A stretch of DNA of 64,000 bases from Chitinophaga nivalis (lineage in GTDB: Bacteria; Bacteroidota; Bacteroidia; Chitinophagales; Chitinophagaceae). The stretch covers positions 6,746,087 to 6,810,086 of the forward strand of contig NZ_JAPDNR010000001.1 in NCBI RefSeq assembly GCF_025989125.1, written 5' to 3'. Below are positions 30,701 through 45,700 of this stretch, piece after piece. How positions within the stretch are numbered: position 1 is the first letter of the stretch; each line of letters starts with the position of its first letter. The translations under genes were made by a program, and so were the position numbers. The notes under the pieces were generated by a model, which made no database searches, was not told the origin of the DNA, and saw only the letters and a list, made by a program, of their open reading frames with translations.

Positions 30701-33700
30701 TACCTGCTGTCTGATCAGTAACTGTACAAAAGCAGTAGCATCTTCCCACATACGGTTACGTACCAGTAATAATTTATAGCCGTTCAACAATGCCAGCAAC
30801 AACTGCTCTGTTGCGGCGTCAAACACATAGTTGGCCATCAACAGGATCACTTCTTCCCCACTAAATCCATACCGTTGTGTCAGATCAGTTACCAGGTTTA
30901 CCACTCCCCGATGCTCAATCATGACTCCTTTAGGCATGCCGGTAGTACCGCTGGTATAAATCACATAGGCGAGATGACCGGCATGGATACCATGGAGCAG
31001 ATTTACAGCCGGATACAATTCAAAGTGGCTTTCCTGATCTACACTGACAACAGACACCGGCGACAGCAGCTGTTGCAGTTTACCCGCATGCATCGCATGG
31101 GTTAATACAATACGTGTATGTGTATCCGTTACTATAAAAACAATTCTTTCTTCCGGATAACCAGGATCTACGGGCACATACGCTGCGCCGGATTTTAAGA
31201 CGGCCAGGATAGCGACGATCATCTCCGGAGAACGGTCCAGGCAGAGTACCACCCGTTCATCCGGCTGTATCGCGATCGTTGCCCGCAGGTAGGCTGCCAG
31301 CCGGTTGGCCCGTTCATTCAGCACATGATACGTCAGCTCCTGTTCTTCAAATACCAGGGCTATCTGCTCCGGTGTCTGCAGCACCTGTGCTTCAAAAATT
31401 CCGGGAATGGTTTTATCCGCCGGATAATTTTGTGCTGTGGCATTCCAGCCATATAGTAGCTGCTGTTGTTGTTCCTGATTCAGGTAACGCAGCTGCGTAA
31501 CAGCTATACCGGGTTGCTGCAACAGCTGTTCCAGGATGGTGATCATCCCTTCCAGTAATTGCTGCATCATATCCCGGAAAAATAATTCACCGGCATATTC
31601 CAACCGTAGCGTAATGGCCCCACCGCGCTCATAGGCGGTTACGGTCAGCGGATAGTCCTGCTTTTCGGTAGTGCCTTTGTATACCACTGCCAGCGCCGCA
31701 TTACCGGTGGCTGGCACCGGATAGTTTTCATAAATAAACAAGGTATTAAACAACCGTTCACCCTGTTGTTGCAATTGGCCCAGGCTCACATCACTTCTGC
31801 TGTTTACTTCATTGATATGTGCCTGCAAGGCCTGAATAGTGGCAGTTACACTGCCGCCGGTATGTTCCAGGATAACCGGCAGGGTATTGATAAACAATCC
31901 TACAGACTGTTCAATATCCGCCACCGGCAGATTACGACCCGATACGGTCATCCCTGTGACGGTGGTATCGGTATGGCCGTAAATACTCAGCTGCTTGTGC
32001 CACAGATACTGCAATACCGCATTCACGGTAAGGCCCTGTGCTGCACAATAGGCCCGCAGCTGCCGGTAAAGATCATCCTTGATGATATGTACAGTTTCTT
32101 CCGGAGCCATCACATGCCGGTAGCCCGATAACAGCAGGTGACGCTGTTCCGGTTTCAACAGGCTGCTGAGGTCTTCTACCGTTGTCAGTTGCCGGATATA
32201 ATTTTCCCAATAGGTCAGGTTCAGCGAACGATGCGCCTGCAAATAGGCCTGTGCTGCCGGATAACTGAGATCCGGTTGCACACTAACGGTCAGGCCTGCA
32301 CTTAATTGCAGATAGGTTTCATGCACATATCCCAGCAAGATGGGCAGGCTCCAGCCATCCAATATGGCGTGGTGGTTGCTCAGCATACAATGATAACGAC
32401 CCGCCGCGCATTGCACCAGATAAATCCGGAACAGGTTACCGCCAGCCAGGTCATAGCCTTCGGCCCTGTCTGCCGCCGATAAAGTATCGATATATTGTTC
32501 CTGTTCTGTAGCAGATAATCCACTCACGTCACTAAACCGCCAGTCCAATATGCCCGTCTTATCTATCACCTGTACCAGGGCATCCTGCCAGTCAAAACGT
32601 AACCGCAGGGAGCTATAGCGCAGCTGTGCATAACGCCATGCCTGCTGCAGGGCGGCTACATCCAGTGCCTGGCGGTATTCCCATTTCAATTGTACGCGAT
32701 AGGCATCATCTACTTCCCCCTGGCTTAAAGCATGGTAGATAAATCCTTCCTGTAAGCTGTTCGCCAGATAAACACCCGTTACTTCACGATCTGCCTGCAG
32801 GTGATCCAGGTAAGACTGTGCGATCACCTGTTGTATGTCGCTGGTCGTTAAATAGCCACGTTCTGCGCGCTCCAGATAGCTGATGAGCATTTCCAGCGCT
32901 TCGCGGTAACCAATCGCCAGTGAAGCCATCATCACGGGCGGCAGCGTACCGGCAAAACTGCATTGCAGCTGGCCGCCTGTCACCAGGCAATTTATATTCA
33001 ACACTGCATACAGCTGATTATCGGTAGCCACCGATATACCGCTGGATTCGGCAGTAATAAACCATTCCTTACTATCCCGCTGTAATGACTGCTCAAACTG
33101 CCCCAGGTAGTTGAAACAAATGCGGGGCAGCGCAGTGTTCAGGTATCCCTGTAATGCGCCATACCCAATACCTTTGCGGGGGATGCCCCGTAGCATTTCT
33201 TTGGTATGTATCAGCGTTTCCGATAACTGACCAGAGGACGTTACCAGCGATACCGGATACAAGGTGGTAAACCAACCGGTTGTATGAGCAATATCTATGG
33301 CAGCAGCAATGTCTTCACGGCCATGCCCTTCCAATAAAACAGGGTGCCGGGATTCTCCGGTCAGACAAGATAAAGCCATCCCCAGCGCAGCCAGTAATAT
33401 ATCATTGACTTCTGTCTGATAAACAGCATGGATATTTCGCAGCAACAGAGACGTCTGTCGGGTATCCAATGCGCAGGCGGCTTCATTCGGGGCCGCCGTA
33501 GCCAGGGCCAGCAATGTAGCGTTACTTTCTGCTACGCCTTGCATGACCTGATTCCAGTATGTTTTTTCTGCGGCCACCTCTCCGGCGAACAAGGTTTCAT
33601 AGGTACTTACTACGTTTACCCATTGCCGGTAGCTGCTGCCTTTAGCGCCTAATATTTCAGTCACCGGTATGGTATGCCAGGAAGCACCGGTATTTTTTTC

Positions 33701-36700
33701 TTTTTGCAGATGTGTATAAATAGCTTTCAGGTCGTCGCAGAGCATACGCCAGCTGATCGCATCAATAAGCAGGTGATGGGCCGCGAAATAAATACGCGCG
33801 CTGCCATCTTCATACCCTTCTACATATCCTGCCTGCAGCAGCTGCTCACCAGCGAGGTCAAAGTGTTGTTGCCAGTCTGTGAACAGATCCCGGCATGCAT
33901 CCGGCCCATTCAGCTTCCGGACATCTGCATATTGCAACTGTACCTGTGGCACCTGACCATTGTAATACTGGATGCAGGTATCCTTTGTATCTCCTGTAAT
34001 GAAACGCAGCCGTAAACTGTCGTGGTAGCTGATCAGCAGTTGTATACTATGTGTCAGCAAGGGCTGGTCCAACACCGGCACCTGTATCAGGAAAGATTGA
34101 TTCCAGTGATTGCCGGCCGGTAACAAGCCCAGTTCCTGCTGATGGAAGAACCATTGCTGTATCGGTAATAGCGGCACCTCCCCGGTTAACAATCCCTGCT
34201 CTGTTTGTAAGCCAATGGTATCGAACACGGTATTGGCTATCACGTGATGATACAGGGCGGCGATGGTTTTATACCGGAAGATATCCTTTACGGTAACGTG
34301 AATGCCCGCACGCTGCCGCAACCGGTTAACCAACTGTATGCTTACGATACTATCTCCACCCAACCGGAAGAAATCATCATGCACGCTGATAGTACCTGCA
34401 TCCAATCCTAATATCTCACCATATATGGCACATATCAGCGCTTCCGTTTCATTGGCCGGCGCCTGGTAATGATCTGTATCTGTCAATACCGGATCGGGTA
34501 ATGCCTTACGATCCAGTTTACCATTGACCGTCAGCGGGAATGCCTCCAGGTGTACCAGGGTAGCGGGCAACATGTATTCAGGCAGGTATTCGCTCAGGTA
34601 AGCACGTAATACATGCGGGTCCAATACTTCACGGGCTACATAATAGCCGGCCAGATACCTGGTGCTGCCATTTGCCTGTTCGCGGGCTATCACTACGGCC
34701 TGTTTAATACCCGGATAGGCAGTCAACCTGCTTTCTATTTCGCCCGGTTCTATACGATACCCCCGGATCTTGAGCTGAAAGTCGTTGCGGCCCAGGTATT
34801 CCAGGTGACCATCCGGTTGGTATCTTACCAGATCTCCCGTGCGGTACAACCGGTCGTTAGTACCCGCTGTTATTTCCATCGCTGTCCGGAAAGGATTCTC
34901 CATAAACCTTTCATTGGTCAGCGTTGGCAGATGCAGGTAGCCACGGGCAATACCCGCGCCACCGATGTACAATTCACCCACGGCGCCCACCGGTACCGGC
35001 AACTGGTATTGATCCAGCACATATGCCGTGGTATTGGCAATGGGGCGGCCTATCAGTACTTCCTGCAAGGACGGGCTGCTACAATCATAAAACAGCACAT
35101 CTACGGATGCCTCCGTAGGCCCGTACAGGTTATGTATCGCTACGTGTGGTAAGTGTGTGTGCACTCCTTTTACCTGCGACAGGAGCAACGCTTCTCCGCT
35201 GCAGAAAATATACCTGAGCCCCGCCACTTCCTGCCGCAGCAATGGGTCTTCTTCCAAAGCGGATAAAAATGCGTTCAACATAGACGGTACAAAATGTATG
35301 ACCGTCACCTGCGCTGCTTGTATTAATCCGGCCAGATAAATACTGTCTTTATGCCCTTCCGGCTGCGCCAGTACAATACCGGCGCCATACCAGTTGGCCC
35401 AGAACAACTCCCAAACAGATACGTCAAATACATATGGGGTCTTCTGTAAAATCCGGTCTGTTGCCAGCAAAGGATAAGTATTGTTCATCCACACAATACG
35501 GTTCACGATACCCTGATGTTGCAGCATCACGCCTTTAGGATTGCCTGTAGTACCACTGGTATAAATAACATAGGCCAGGTGATGCGCATGGGCCATCGCC
35601 ACCGGATTCCCGGCCGGGAAAGCCGTCGTCAGGGAGGCCTGCAGACTTACATCATCCAGACTCTCCACCGCCACCGAAGCACCGGCAGTCAGCTGTCGCA
35701 ACCGGGTTGTATGTTCCCCGGTTGTCAACACTACCTTTGTATCGGTATCAGAGATAATGTAGGCGATTCTATCGTTTGTATAAGCCGGCTCCATGGGCAC
35801 ATAGGCGCCGCCGGCTTTCAGAATACCCAATAATGCCAGCAGCATATAAGGGGAACGCTCCAGACAAACACCGATGAGATCATCCGGCTGAATAGCATAC
35901 GTTGCCCGCAGATAAGCGGCCAGCTGGTTCGCTCTTTCATTGACTTCCCGGTAAGTCAGTTGCTGCGCTTCATAGATCAACGCTATCTGATCGGGCGTAC
36001 GTGCCGCCTGTTCCTCAAACAGCTGATGGATGGTTTTATCTGCGGGATATAACTGCGTAGTATCGTTCCAGTTATGTATTAATTCGTGGTACTGTGTTTC
36101 ATTCAGCCAGGCCAGCCGATGATGCTCCTGTAAAGGATTCGTCAGTACCTGATCCAATAAATTCAGCATACCATCCAATATCTGCTGCATCCTGGTTTTA
36201 TCGAAAAGCTCACCTGCATATTTCAGGTGACACACGATTTTTCCACCCTGTTCATAGGCGATCAATACCAACGGATAATCCAGTTTTTCTACGGAGGTAC
36301 GGAGTTGAATATGCAATGCACCGGATGAAATAGCGGTAGCTGACACCGGATAGTTTTCATATATAAACAGACTGCTGAACAGCCGTTCTCCCTGCTGCTG
36401 CAACTTTCTTAACCGCACATCACTACGGCTGTTTACCTCATTGATCTGCGACTGCAGCCGCTGTATGACAGCGATCACGCTATCGGTCGTATGCTCCAGG
36501 ATTACCGGGAGTGTATTGATATATAAACCTACGGATTGCTCCATATCATCTACCGGTATATTACGGCCCGAAACTGTCATACCCGTTACTGTCACCTCAC
36601 TGTTGCCATATACACTTAACTGCTTATGCCACAGATATTGTAATACCGCATTCAGGGTAACGCCTTCGTGCTTACAAACGGCCTGTAATTGGTGGTAACG

Positions 36701-39700
36701 CTCATCGGCAATCTCCCAGGTCAGCTCTTCCGGTATCCGGACATGTCTGTAGTCTTGTAAATCAAGCTGCCGTTGTTCCGCTTTCAACAAACTGCTGAGA
36801 TCTTCTTTCGCCGCGAGCTGTCTGATAGCAGCGTCCCAGTAGGTATAGTTATCCGGGCGGTGTTCCTGCAAATATTGCTGGGCGGCTTCATAACTTTTAT
36901 CCGGCAGGCAAACAACCGTTTCTTCCTGACACAGCCGCAGGTACACCTCATGTACATACCCCAGTAAAACCGGTACACTCCAGCCATCCAATATCGCATG
37001 ATGATTACTGAACAAACAGTGATAATGTTGTTCCTCCTGTTTTACCAGATATACCCGAAACAGGTTACCCACAGTAAGATCAAAAGGTACTGCCCTGTCG
37101 GCAGTCTGTAAATCCTGCAGGAATTGTTGCCGGTCTGCTGTCGCATGTACTGTGATATCCAGATACCGCCAATCCGGCACACCTGTTTTATCAATGATCT
37201 GCACAGGCGTTTCTTCCCAGCCAAAACGCAGGCGCAGGGAAGGGTATTTTTGTTGCGCATATTCCCAGGCAGTTTTCAGATGTGCTACCTGTAACGCATC
37301 CCGATACTCCCATTGTAATTGTACATGATAGGCATCATCTACCGCACCCTGACTGATCGCATGGAAAATAAATCCTTCCTGCAAACTGTTGGCCGGATAA
37401 ATACCGGTAATTTCTTTTTGCACCTGTAACCGGTTGAGATACTCACCGGATACTACGTGGCCTACATCGCTGACCGTGAGATAGCTTCTTTGTACCTGAT
37501 GCAGGTAAGTAATCATTGCTTCCAGCGCCATCCGTAACTGCACAGATAATTCCGTTAACACCTCTGTTGCCAGATGGCCGGCAAGATGAAACTGCAATGC
37601 ACCTTTGACAATCCAGCCGTTGATACTGATCATGCCGGGCTGGTGGTTGACCGCAGCAACCGGCAGCCCGCTGTTTTCGCCGGTAATCACCCATTCCGCA
37701 GCAGCTGTGGTATGTTGCTGATCCAGTTGTCCCAGGTAGTTAAAGCTAATGGCCGGCAACTCCGACGGCACATATCCCCGGGTTACGCCATAGCCAATAC
37801 CGTTACGTGGTATGCTGCGCAGATTTTCTTTGACACCTGTTAGTATCGTACCAGGATCACTGCCTGCAGCCTCCAGTATTACCGGGTACAATACCGTAAA
37901 CCAACCGGTGGTATGTGTAATATCTATGGTGGCCGACAGTTCTTCCCGGCCATGCCCTTCCAGCAAAACAGCATGACTTTCCGCTCCGGTAATGGCCGTC
38001 AGCGCGATGGCCAGTGCACTCAGCAATACATCGTTGACAGCGGTATGATACACGGTGTGTATATCGTGCAATAACAGACCAGTATGCTGTTTATCCAGCA
38101 AACAGACTGCCTGGCTAACGGTTGCGGCATACCCCGTTTTCAGTACTTCATTATGCTGTACTACCTGGCCTACTTTTGCTGCCCAGTAGCTCGTTTCTTC
38201 CAGGGGCTGATGTGCAGCTACAGCGTGTACCCATTGCCGGTAGCTGGTTCCTTTTTTACCCAGTATTACCTGTACGGGAATAGCTGGCAGCAAGGCCGAA
38301 CTCATCGCGCCAGTATGCACCTCCCGGCTCAGGTAAGTATATATTTGTTGCAGGTCTTCCGTCAGTATACGCCAGCTCACGGTATCCGTCAGCAAATGGT
38401 GAAACGCCAGCCAGATACGCGCACTGCCATCCGCATATCCTTCCAGGTAACCAGCGGCTACCAGCGGCCCCTCTGTTAACCGAAAATCCTGTTGCCATTC
38501 CGTGAGGTATTGCGGTAGTGCTTCGATCGCCGGTAAATGCCGGATATCCTGGTAATGTACGGTTACCGGCGGCAGCGCTTCGTTGTAATACTGCTGCCAG
38601 GCATCCCCCTCCTGACGATAACGCAGCCGTAAACTATCATGGTAGCTGATTAATTTCTGTATACTTTGTTGCAGTATCGTCTGATCCAATACCGGCACCC
38701 GGATCAGGAACGACTGGTTCCAGTGATGGGCAGCCGGCAACATACCTGCTGCCTGCTGATCAAAGAACCAGCGTTGTACCGGCAACATGTCTACGGCACC
38801 GGTAAGCCATCCCTGCTCTGCCTGGATTTCCGCTACCGGCGCTCCCTGCCGGGAATTGATATGCTGAGCCAGCGCCGCAATCGTCCGGCAACGGAAAATA
38901 TCCTTTACAGTAACGTGCAGGCCTGCACGTTGCCGCAACCGGCTCACCAATTGTATACTGATAATACTATCTCCCCCTAACCGGAAAAAGTCGTCGTTAA
39001 TACTGATCTTATCTGCATCCAGCCACAGCACTTCTCCGTAGAGGATACACAGTTGTTTTTCTGTAGCATCTTCCGGTGGCGTATAATCCACCTGATCTGT
39101 AAACACCGGCTCCGGCAGGGCACGGCGATCCAGTTTACCATTGGGGGTCAACGGCCATGTTTCCAGGTATATCAATACTGCCGGTATCATGTACTCCGGT
39201 AAACAAGTACCCAGATAAGACAACAGCGCTGCTTGATCTGGTGCAGTGGCCGCAGTATAATAGGCCACCAGGTATTTGCTGCTACCTGTAGTCTGTGTTT
39301 TGGCGATGACCACCGCCTGTTTAATACCAGCATAGGCCATCAGCCGGTTTTCTATTTCGCCCGGCTCAATACGGTAACCGCGGATCTTCACCTGGAAGTC
39401 GTTACGACCAATATATTCCAGGTTACCATCCGGCAGGTATCTCACCAGATCACCGGTTTTATATAAACAACTATTGGCATCTTCTTCCCTTTCTGCCGCC
39501 GTACGGAAAGGATTAGGGATAAACCTTTCCCGGGTTAAATCCGGTTGATGTAAATAACCGTTGGCTACCCCATCGCCGCCAATGTATAATTCTCCGATCG
39601 CGCCGGGAGGTACCGGTATCTGGCGGGCATCCAGTACATACGCCGTGGTATTGGCTATCGGACGACCAATAGGCACCGTACCAGCCGGCAATAAGGCAGG

Positions 39701-42700
39701 ATGACAGGCAAAGGCAGTGGCAAACGTTGTAGACTCCGTAGGGCCGTATACGTGAGACAGCTTCACCGTTTCATATGCATGCAGGAAAGTGGTTACATGA
39801 TTAACAGATACCTGCTCGCCACCGAATAAAACATGTTTCAGCTGTTTGATACCAGAGAGACGTTCCTGTACGATCGTATTAAACAATGCTGTTGTAATAA
39901 AGAAAACCGACACCTGATACCGGTGCAGGTATATATTCAGACGTTCCGGGTCCAGCAAGGCATTGCTATCCGGAATCACCAGTGTAGCACCATTCAGCAG
40001 GGCACCGAAAATATCAAATACCGATCCGTCAAATGAGAAATTGGATAAACTCAATATGTTATCTTCCGGTGTCAGGGTGATGTAATTGGTATTTTTCACC
40101 AACCGGCTTACATTACGATGTGCGACCATCACCCCCTTGGGTAATCCTGTTGTACCGCTGGTATAGATGACATAAGCGAGATGGCTTGCCTGGTTATGCT
40201 GTGCAGGATTTTCCACCGGATAAACGGATGATAAAATAGTTTGCAGGAAACCATTGTCAATACTTTCCACGGCAATTTTATCAGTGGCAGTCAGCTCTCC
40301 TAACATCGCCGCATATACGGTGTTGGTGAGTACCACCTTTGTCTGGATATCTGACAGGATATACCGGATACGGTCTTCCGGATATTCCGGATCTACCGGC
40401 ACATAAGCGCCACCTGCTTTCAGGATAGCCAATATAGCTACGATCATCTCAACAGATCGGTTCATACATAGTCCGATCCGGTCGTCGGGCCGGATGGCAT
40501 ACGTATTCGTCAGATAGGCCGCCAGTTGATTGGCCTTCTCATTCAGTAACCGGTAAGTCAGTTGTCCTCTTTCGTCTATACAGGCAATATTATCCGGCGT
40601 TTGCAGCACCTGCTCTTCAAACAGCTGCTGGATGGTTTTATCTTGCGGATATACCTGTGCCGTTGCATTCCATTCATGAATAACCTGTTGGTATTGCAAT
40701 GGTGTCAGGAAAGACAAGGCATCAGCCCTCACAGCTGCGTGCACACTTAGTTGTTCCAGCAGCAATACCATCCCTTCCAGCACCTGTTGTATCATGGCTT
40801 CGCTGAAAAGTTCACCGGCATATTTCAAACGTAAGGTGATGACATCTCCCCGCTCATATGCCACCAGTGCCAGTGGGTAGTCCAGCTTCTCCACGGATCC
40901 TTCAAAAACAACACCCAGGTTAGCCGCTTTATTCTCTGCCGGCAACGGATAATTCTCATAGATAAACAAGCTGTTGAATAGCCGTTCTCCGTGCTGTTGT
41001 AATCTGCCCAGATTGATATCACTACGGCTATTGGCTTCATTAATATGATTTTGTAAAGTCCGGATAGTATCCAGTATTGTGTTATCCGCATGTTCCAGCA
41101 TCACCGGTAAGGTATTGATGAATAACCCTACTGCTGCTTCAATATGGTCTACCGGAATGTTACGACCGGATACTGTCATCCCTACTACGGTAGTATTGTT
41201 ATGTCCGTACAGACTTAGCTGCTTATGCCACAGATACTGCAAGACGGCATTTATGGTCACACCGTTTGCCGTGCAATAGTTTTTCAGCTGTTCATACAGC
41301 TTGTCTTTAATCGTCACAGTCGACTCTGCCGGCGACAGGATATGCCGGTAGTCAGACAGGATCACCATGCGTTGTTCCGGCCTCAGCAAACTACTCAGGT
41401 CTTCTTTCGCTGATAGTTGCCCTACGTAGTCTTCCCAATAAGCGATATGATCTGAACGATGTTGCTGCAAGTATTGCTGTGCAGCCACATAGCTGTTTTC
41501 CGGCACTACAGATACGGTATCGCCTGTACGTAAACGGTTATATGCGGTATGAATAAAATCAAACAACACCGGCATACTCCATCCATCGAGAATAGCGTGA
41601 TGATGGCTGAATATACAATGGTAACGATCTTCCTGCAGCTTCACTACATATATCCGGAACAGGTTTCCGGCAGACAAGTCAAAGGTTTCTTTCCGGTCGA
41701 TGGCTGCCAGCTGCCGTACATAATCTTCCTGTGCTGCGGCCGGCAAGTCACTGATATCTGCGTAACGCCAATCCAGTATGCCGGTTTTATCCACCACCTG
41801 TACGAGCGCTTCTTCCCAGCTAAACCGGAGCCGCAGGGCACTGTATTTTTCCTGTGCCCCCTGCCATGCTGCCTTCATTTTTTCTACCTCCAGTGCATGC
41901 TGATATATCCACCTTACCTGCACACTATAGGCGTCGTCTATCTCTCCCTGGTTCAGGGCATGGTAAATAAACCCTTCCTGCAGACTGTTGGCCAGATATA
42001 CCCCTTCAATATCACGATTGGCTTGTATGCGGTTTAGATAAGCAGTACCGATAACCTGTGCGGTATCACTCGCTGTCAGGTAATGCCGGCGGCATTGCAA
42101 CAAGCAGGTGATCATCTGTTGCAAGGCAGCCTGGTAAGCGGTTGCCAGCACCTGCAAATGAGCGGCTGCCATGCGGCCTCCGAGACTTACCTGCAATACC
42201 CCCTCCACGATCCAGCTGTTGATCAGCAATACGGCCGGTAACTGATTCAATGGAGACACCGTTATCCCGCTGTGTTCCTGTACAATATGCCATGCATCAG
42301 GGGTAATTGCTGCCGGCTTATCAAATTGTCCCAGGTAGTTAAAGCTGATCACCGGTAATGCACTGCCCTCGTAACCGAATAAGGCGCCATAGCCAATACC
42401 ATTATGTGGAATGGCCCGTAAACCTTCTTTTACGTTTGCCAGTATTTCGCCCGGATGTTCCCCTGTTGCTGTGAGTACCACAGGATACATGGTGGTAAAC
42501 CAACCGGTCGTATGCGACAGATCTATGTTATCTGCCAAAGCTTCGCGGCCATGTCCTTCCAGTAAAATAGGATGCCCCGTACGGCCTGTCAGCTGTGATA
42601 ACGCAATAGACAATGCCGATAATAACACATCCTGTACGTTGGTCTGATAAACCGTATGGATATCCCGTAATAACCTGCCCGTATCTGCCGCATCCAGGGA

Positions 42701-45700
42701 TAGACTGGTCGTAGATTCCTGGTTGGAAGACAATGCCCGGATCGTAGTATTGCTTTCCGTCATTCCCTGTATTACCTGCAGCCAATACGATTTCTCCGTG
42801 GCGGTTTCTTTTGCAAACAGGGTATCATAATCATTTACGACGTGTACCCATTGCCGGTAGCTACTGCCTTTGGCACCCAATAATTGCCGGATACCGGCGG
42901 AGCTATCTTCCTCCTGCCGGGTACCTTGCTCCAGCAGGTAAGCATATATTTTCTCCAGATCTCCACTGAGAATACGCCAGCTCACGGTATCAATCAGTAA
43001 GTGATGTGCAGCAAACCAGATCCTGGCACTGCCGTCTTCATATCCTTCCAGGTAACCGGCCTGCCACAATGGACCAGCGAAGAGATCGAAGCTATTTTGC
43101 CAGGTGGTTAAAATAACCGGCAATGCTGCTGTATCCGGAAGCGTACGGATATCCAGGTAATTTAATGGCAACACGGTTACATCACCGCTGTAATATTGTA
43201 GATAGGACGCAGTGGTATCCTGAGCAGTATAACGTAACCGGAGGCTATCGTGGTAACGTACCAGTTCCGCTATACTTTGTTCCAGCAGCGTTTTATCCAA
43301 TACCGGTACCCGGATCAGGAAAGACTGATTCCAATGATGTCGGGCCGGAAACAGTCCCTGGTCTGCCTGCTGGAAGAACCACTGCTGCACCGGCAGCAGT
43401 CCCAGTACGCCCGTTAACAATCCTTGTTCTGTTTGCAATACCGGAGCCGCTGTTAATGCATGCTCCCGGATATACCGGTAGAGAGCAGCGATGGTACGAT
43501 ACCGGAAAATATCTTTTACGGTAACGCGCATGCCAGTACGTAGCCGCAAACGGTTTACCAGTTGAATACTGACAATACTATCGCCTCCCAGGTTAAAGAA
43601 ATCATCCTGCATTCCTATGCTATCAGCTTCCAATCCCAGCACTTCTGCATACACCGCACATATCTGCCGGGCAATATCATCTGCAGGCGCTTCATATTGC
43701 TCATAGGCTGCCGGTAATGGAACGGGCAACGCCTGTCGATCCAGCTTACCATTCACCGTCAGCGGTAGTTTATCCAGGTGTATCCATATTGCCGGTATCA
43801 TGTATTCCGGCAGATAGGTACTTAAATAGGTCCGTATTTCCTGCTCTTCCAGGGGAGTAGCCGATACGTAATAGCCAGCCAGGTATTTTCCACCACCAGT
43901 GGCCGCCTCACGCGCCATCACCACCGCTTGTTCTACACCCGGGTAAGTTAATATCCGGCTTTCAATCTCCCCGGTTTCAATGCGGTAGCCCCTTATTTTA
44001 ATCTGCGCATCATTCCGGCCCACATACTCCAGATTACCATCCGGCAGGTATCTCACCAGATCGCCTGTCTTATACAAAAGGGCATGAATACCCTGTGCTT
44101 TTTCTGCTGCTGTCCGGAATGGATTAACAACAAAGGCAGCAGCGGTTTGTTCCGGTAAATGCAGATAGCCTCTTGCTACGCCGGCACCACCGATATACAG
44201 CTCACCGATTGCCCCTGGCGGAACGGGACGTTGCTGTGCATCGAGTACATATAATGCAGCATTGGCAATAGGCCGGCCAATATTGGCCGCATTACCACTC
44301 TCCCGGTAACGGTGCCACGTGGTACATACCGTTGCCTCTGTAGGGCCGTATTCGTTGATAATTTCACCTTCAAAAGAAAGATCACGCAGATCCGGTAATG
44401 ATTCTCCACCTGTGAAAATCAGTTTCAGGGAAGGATTTTGCCGGATAAACAAGGTGAGTAATGCCGGTGGAATAAACGATACGGCAATGTTATGTTCCCG
44501 GATATAAACAGCCAGGTCTTCCGGTGAAGTCCGGATATCATCTCCATACAAATACAAACTATTGCCATTACATAACGCCGGGAAAGCTTCATATACAAAG
44601 GCGTCAAACACGTAATTAGAATAACAGCCAATGTGTTGGTATTGATCCAGCTGATGCAGCGGTATCAATTCCTGTATCAGGTTCACCACTCCCTGATGCG
44701 GCACCATCACGCCTTTCGGATAACCAGTGGTACCACTGGTATAAATAATATAGGCGAGATGTTCCGCAGTAGCGGTATACGCCGGATCGGCCGTTGTATA
44801 ACTGCTATACTGTTCCTCCTGATCTACTGCAGCCATTGCGATACCGGTAGTAAGCGCCTGCAGTGTTGTTATATACGTGGTATTGGTCAATACCACCTGC
44901 GCATCGGTATCTTTTATGATAAATATTTTTCGCTCTTCCGGATATCCCGGATCTATCGGCACATAAGCACCGCCGGCTTTCAATACCGCCAATACGGCCA
45001 CTACTAAGTCAGGGGAACGATCCAGACACAATACCACCGGTACATCCGGCCCCACTTCATGCTGTTGGATCAGCCAGGCCGCCAATTGGTTGGCGCGTGC
45101 ATTCAAGGCAGCATAGGTTAGCTGTATATTTTTGTATATCAACGCCGGCTGATCAGGTGTACGCAACACCTGCGCGGCAAATAACTGCTGAATGGTTTGG
45201 GTCTTCGGATATGCTTTACGCGTTGCATTCCATGTATGAATGATCTGCTGATACTGCGTTTCATCCAGGTAAGATAACTGATCCGTAGTGATGGTAGCAT
45301 CTGCCAGTAACTGATCCAGTAAGGCTATCATCCCCTTCAACAACTGCTGGATCGTTGCCTCCGCAAATAGTTCACCGGCATATTTCAACCGTATCACAAC
45401 GGTTGCATCCCGCTCATAGGCTACTACCACCAACGGGTAGTCCAGCTTTTCCACCGACTCCCTGAAAACGGCCTGTATGCTGTCATTACCGGAACTACCG
45501 GTTGCTACAGGATAGTTTTCATATACAAACAGGCTGTTAAACAACCGGGCGCCCCGTTGTTGTACTTTAGCCAGACTCACATTACTGCGGCTGCTGACAT
45601 CATTGATATGTTGCTGCAATTCCCCGATGGCGTCCACCACCCTGTTCTTCCGATGCTCATAGATGACCGGCAGCGTATTGATATATAAACCTACAGATTG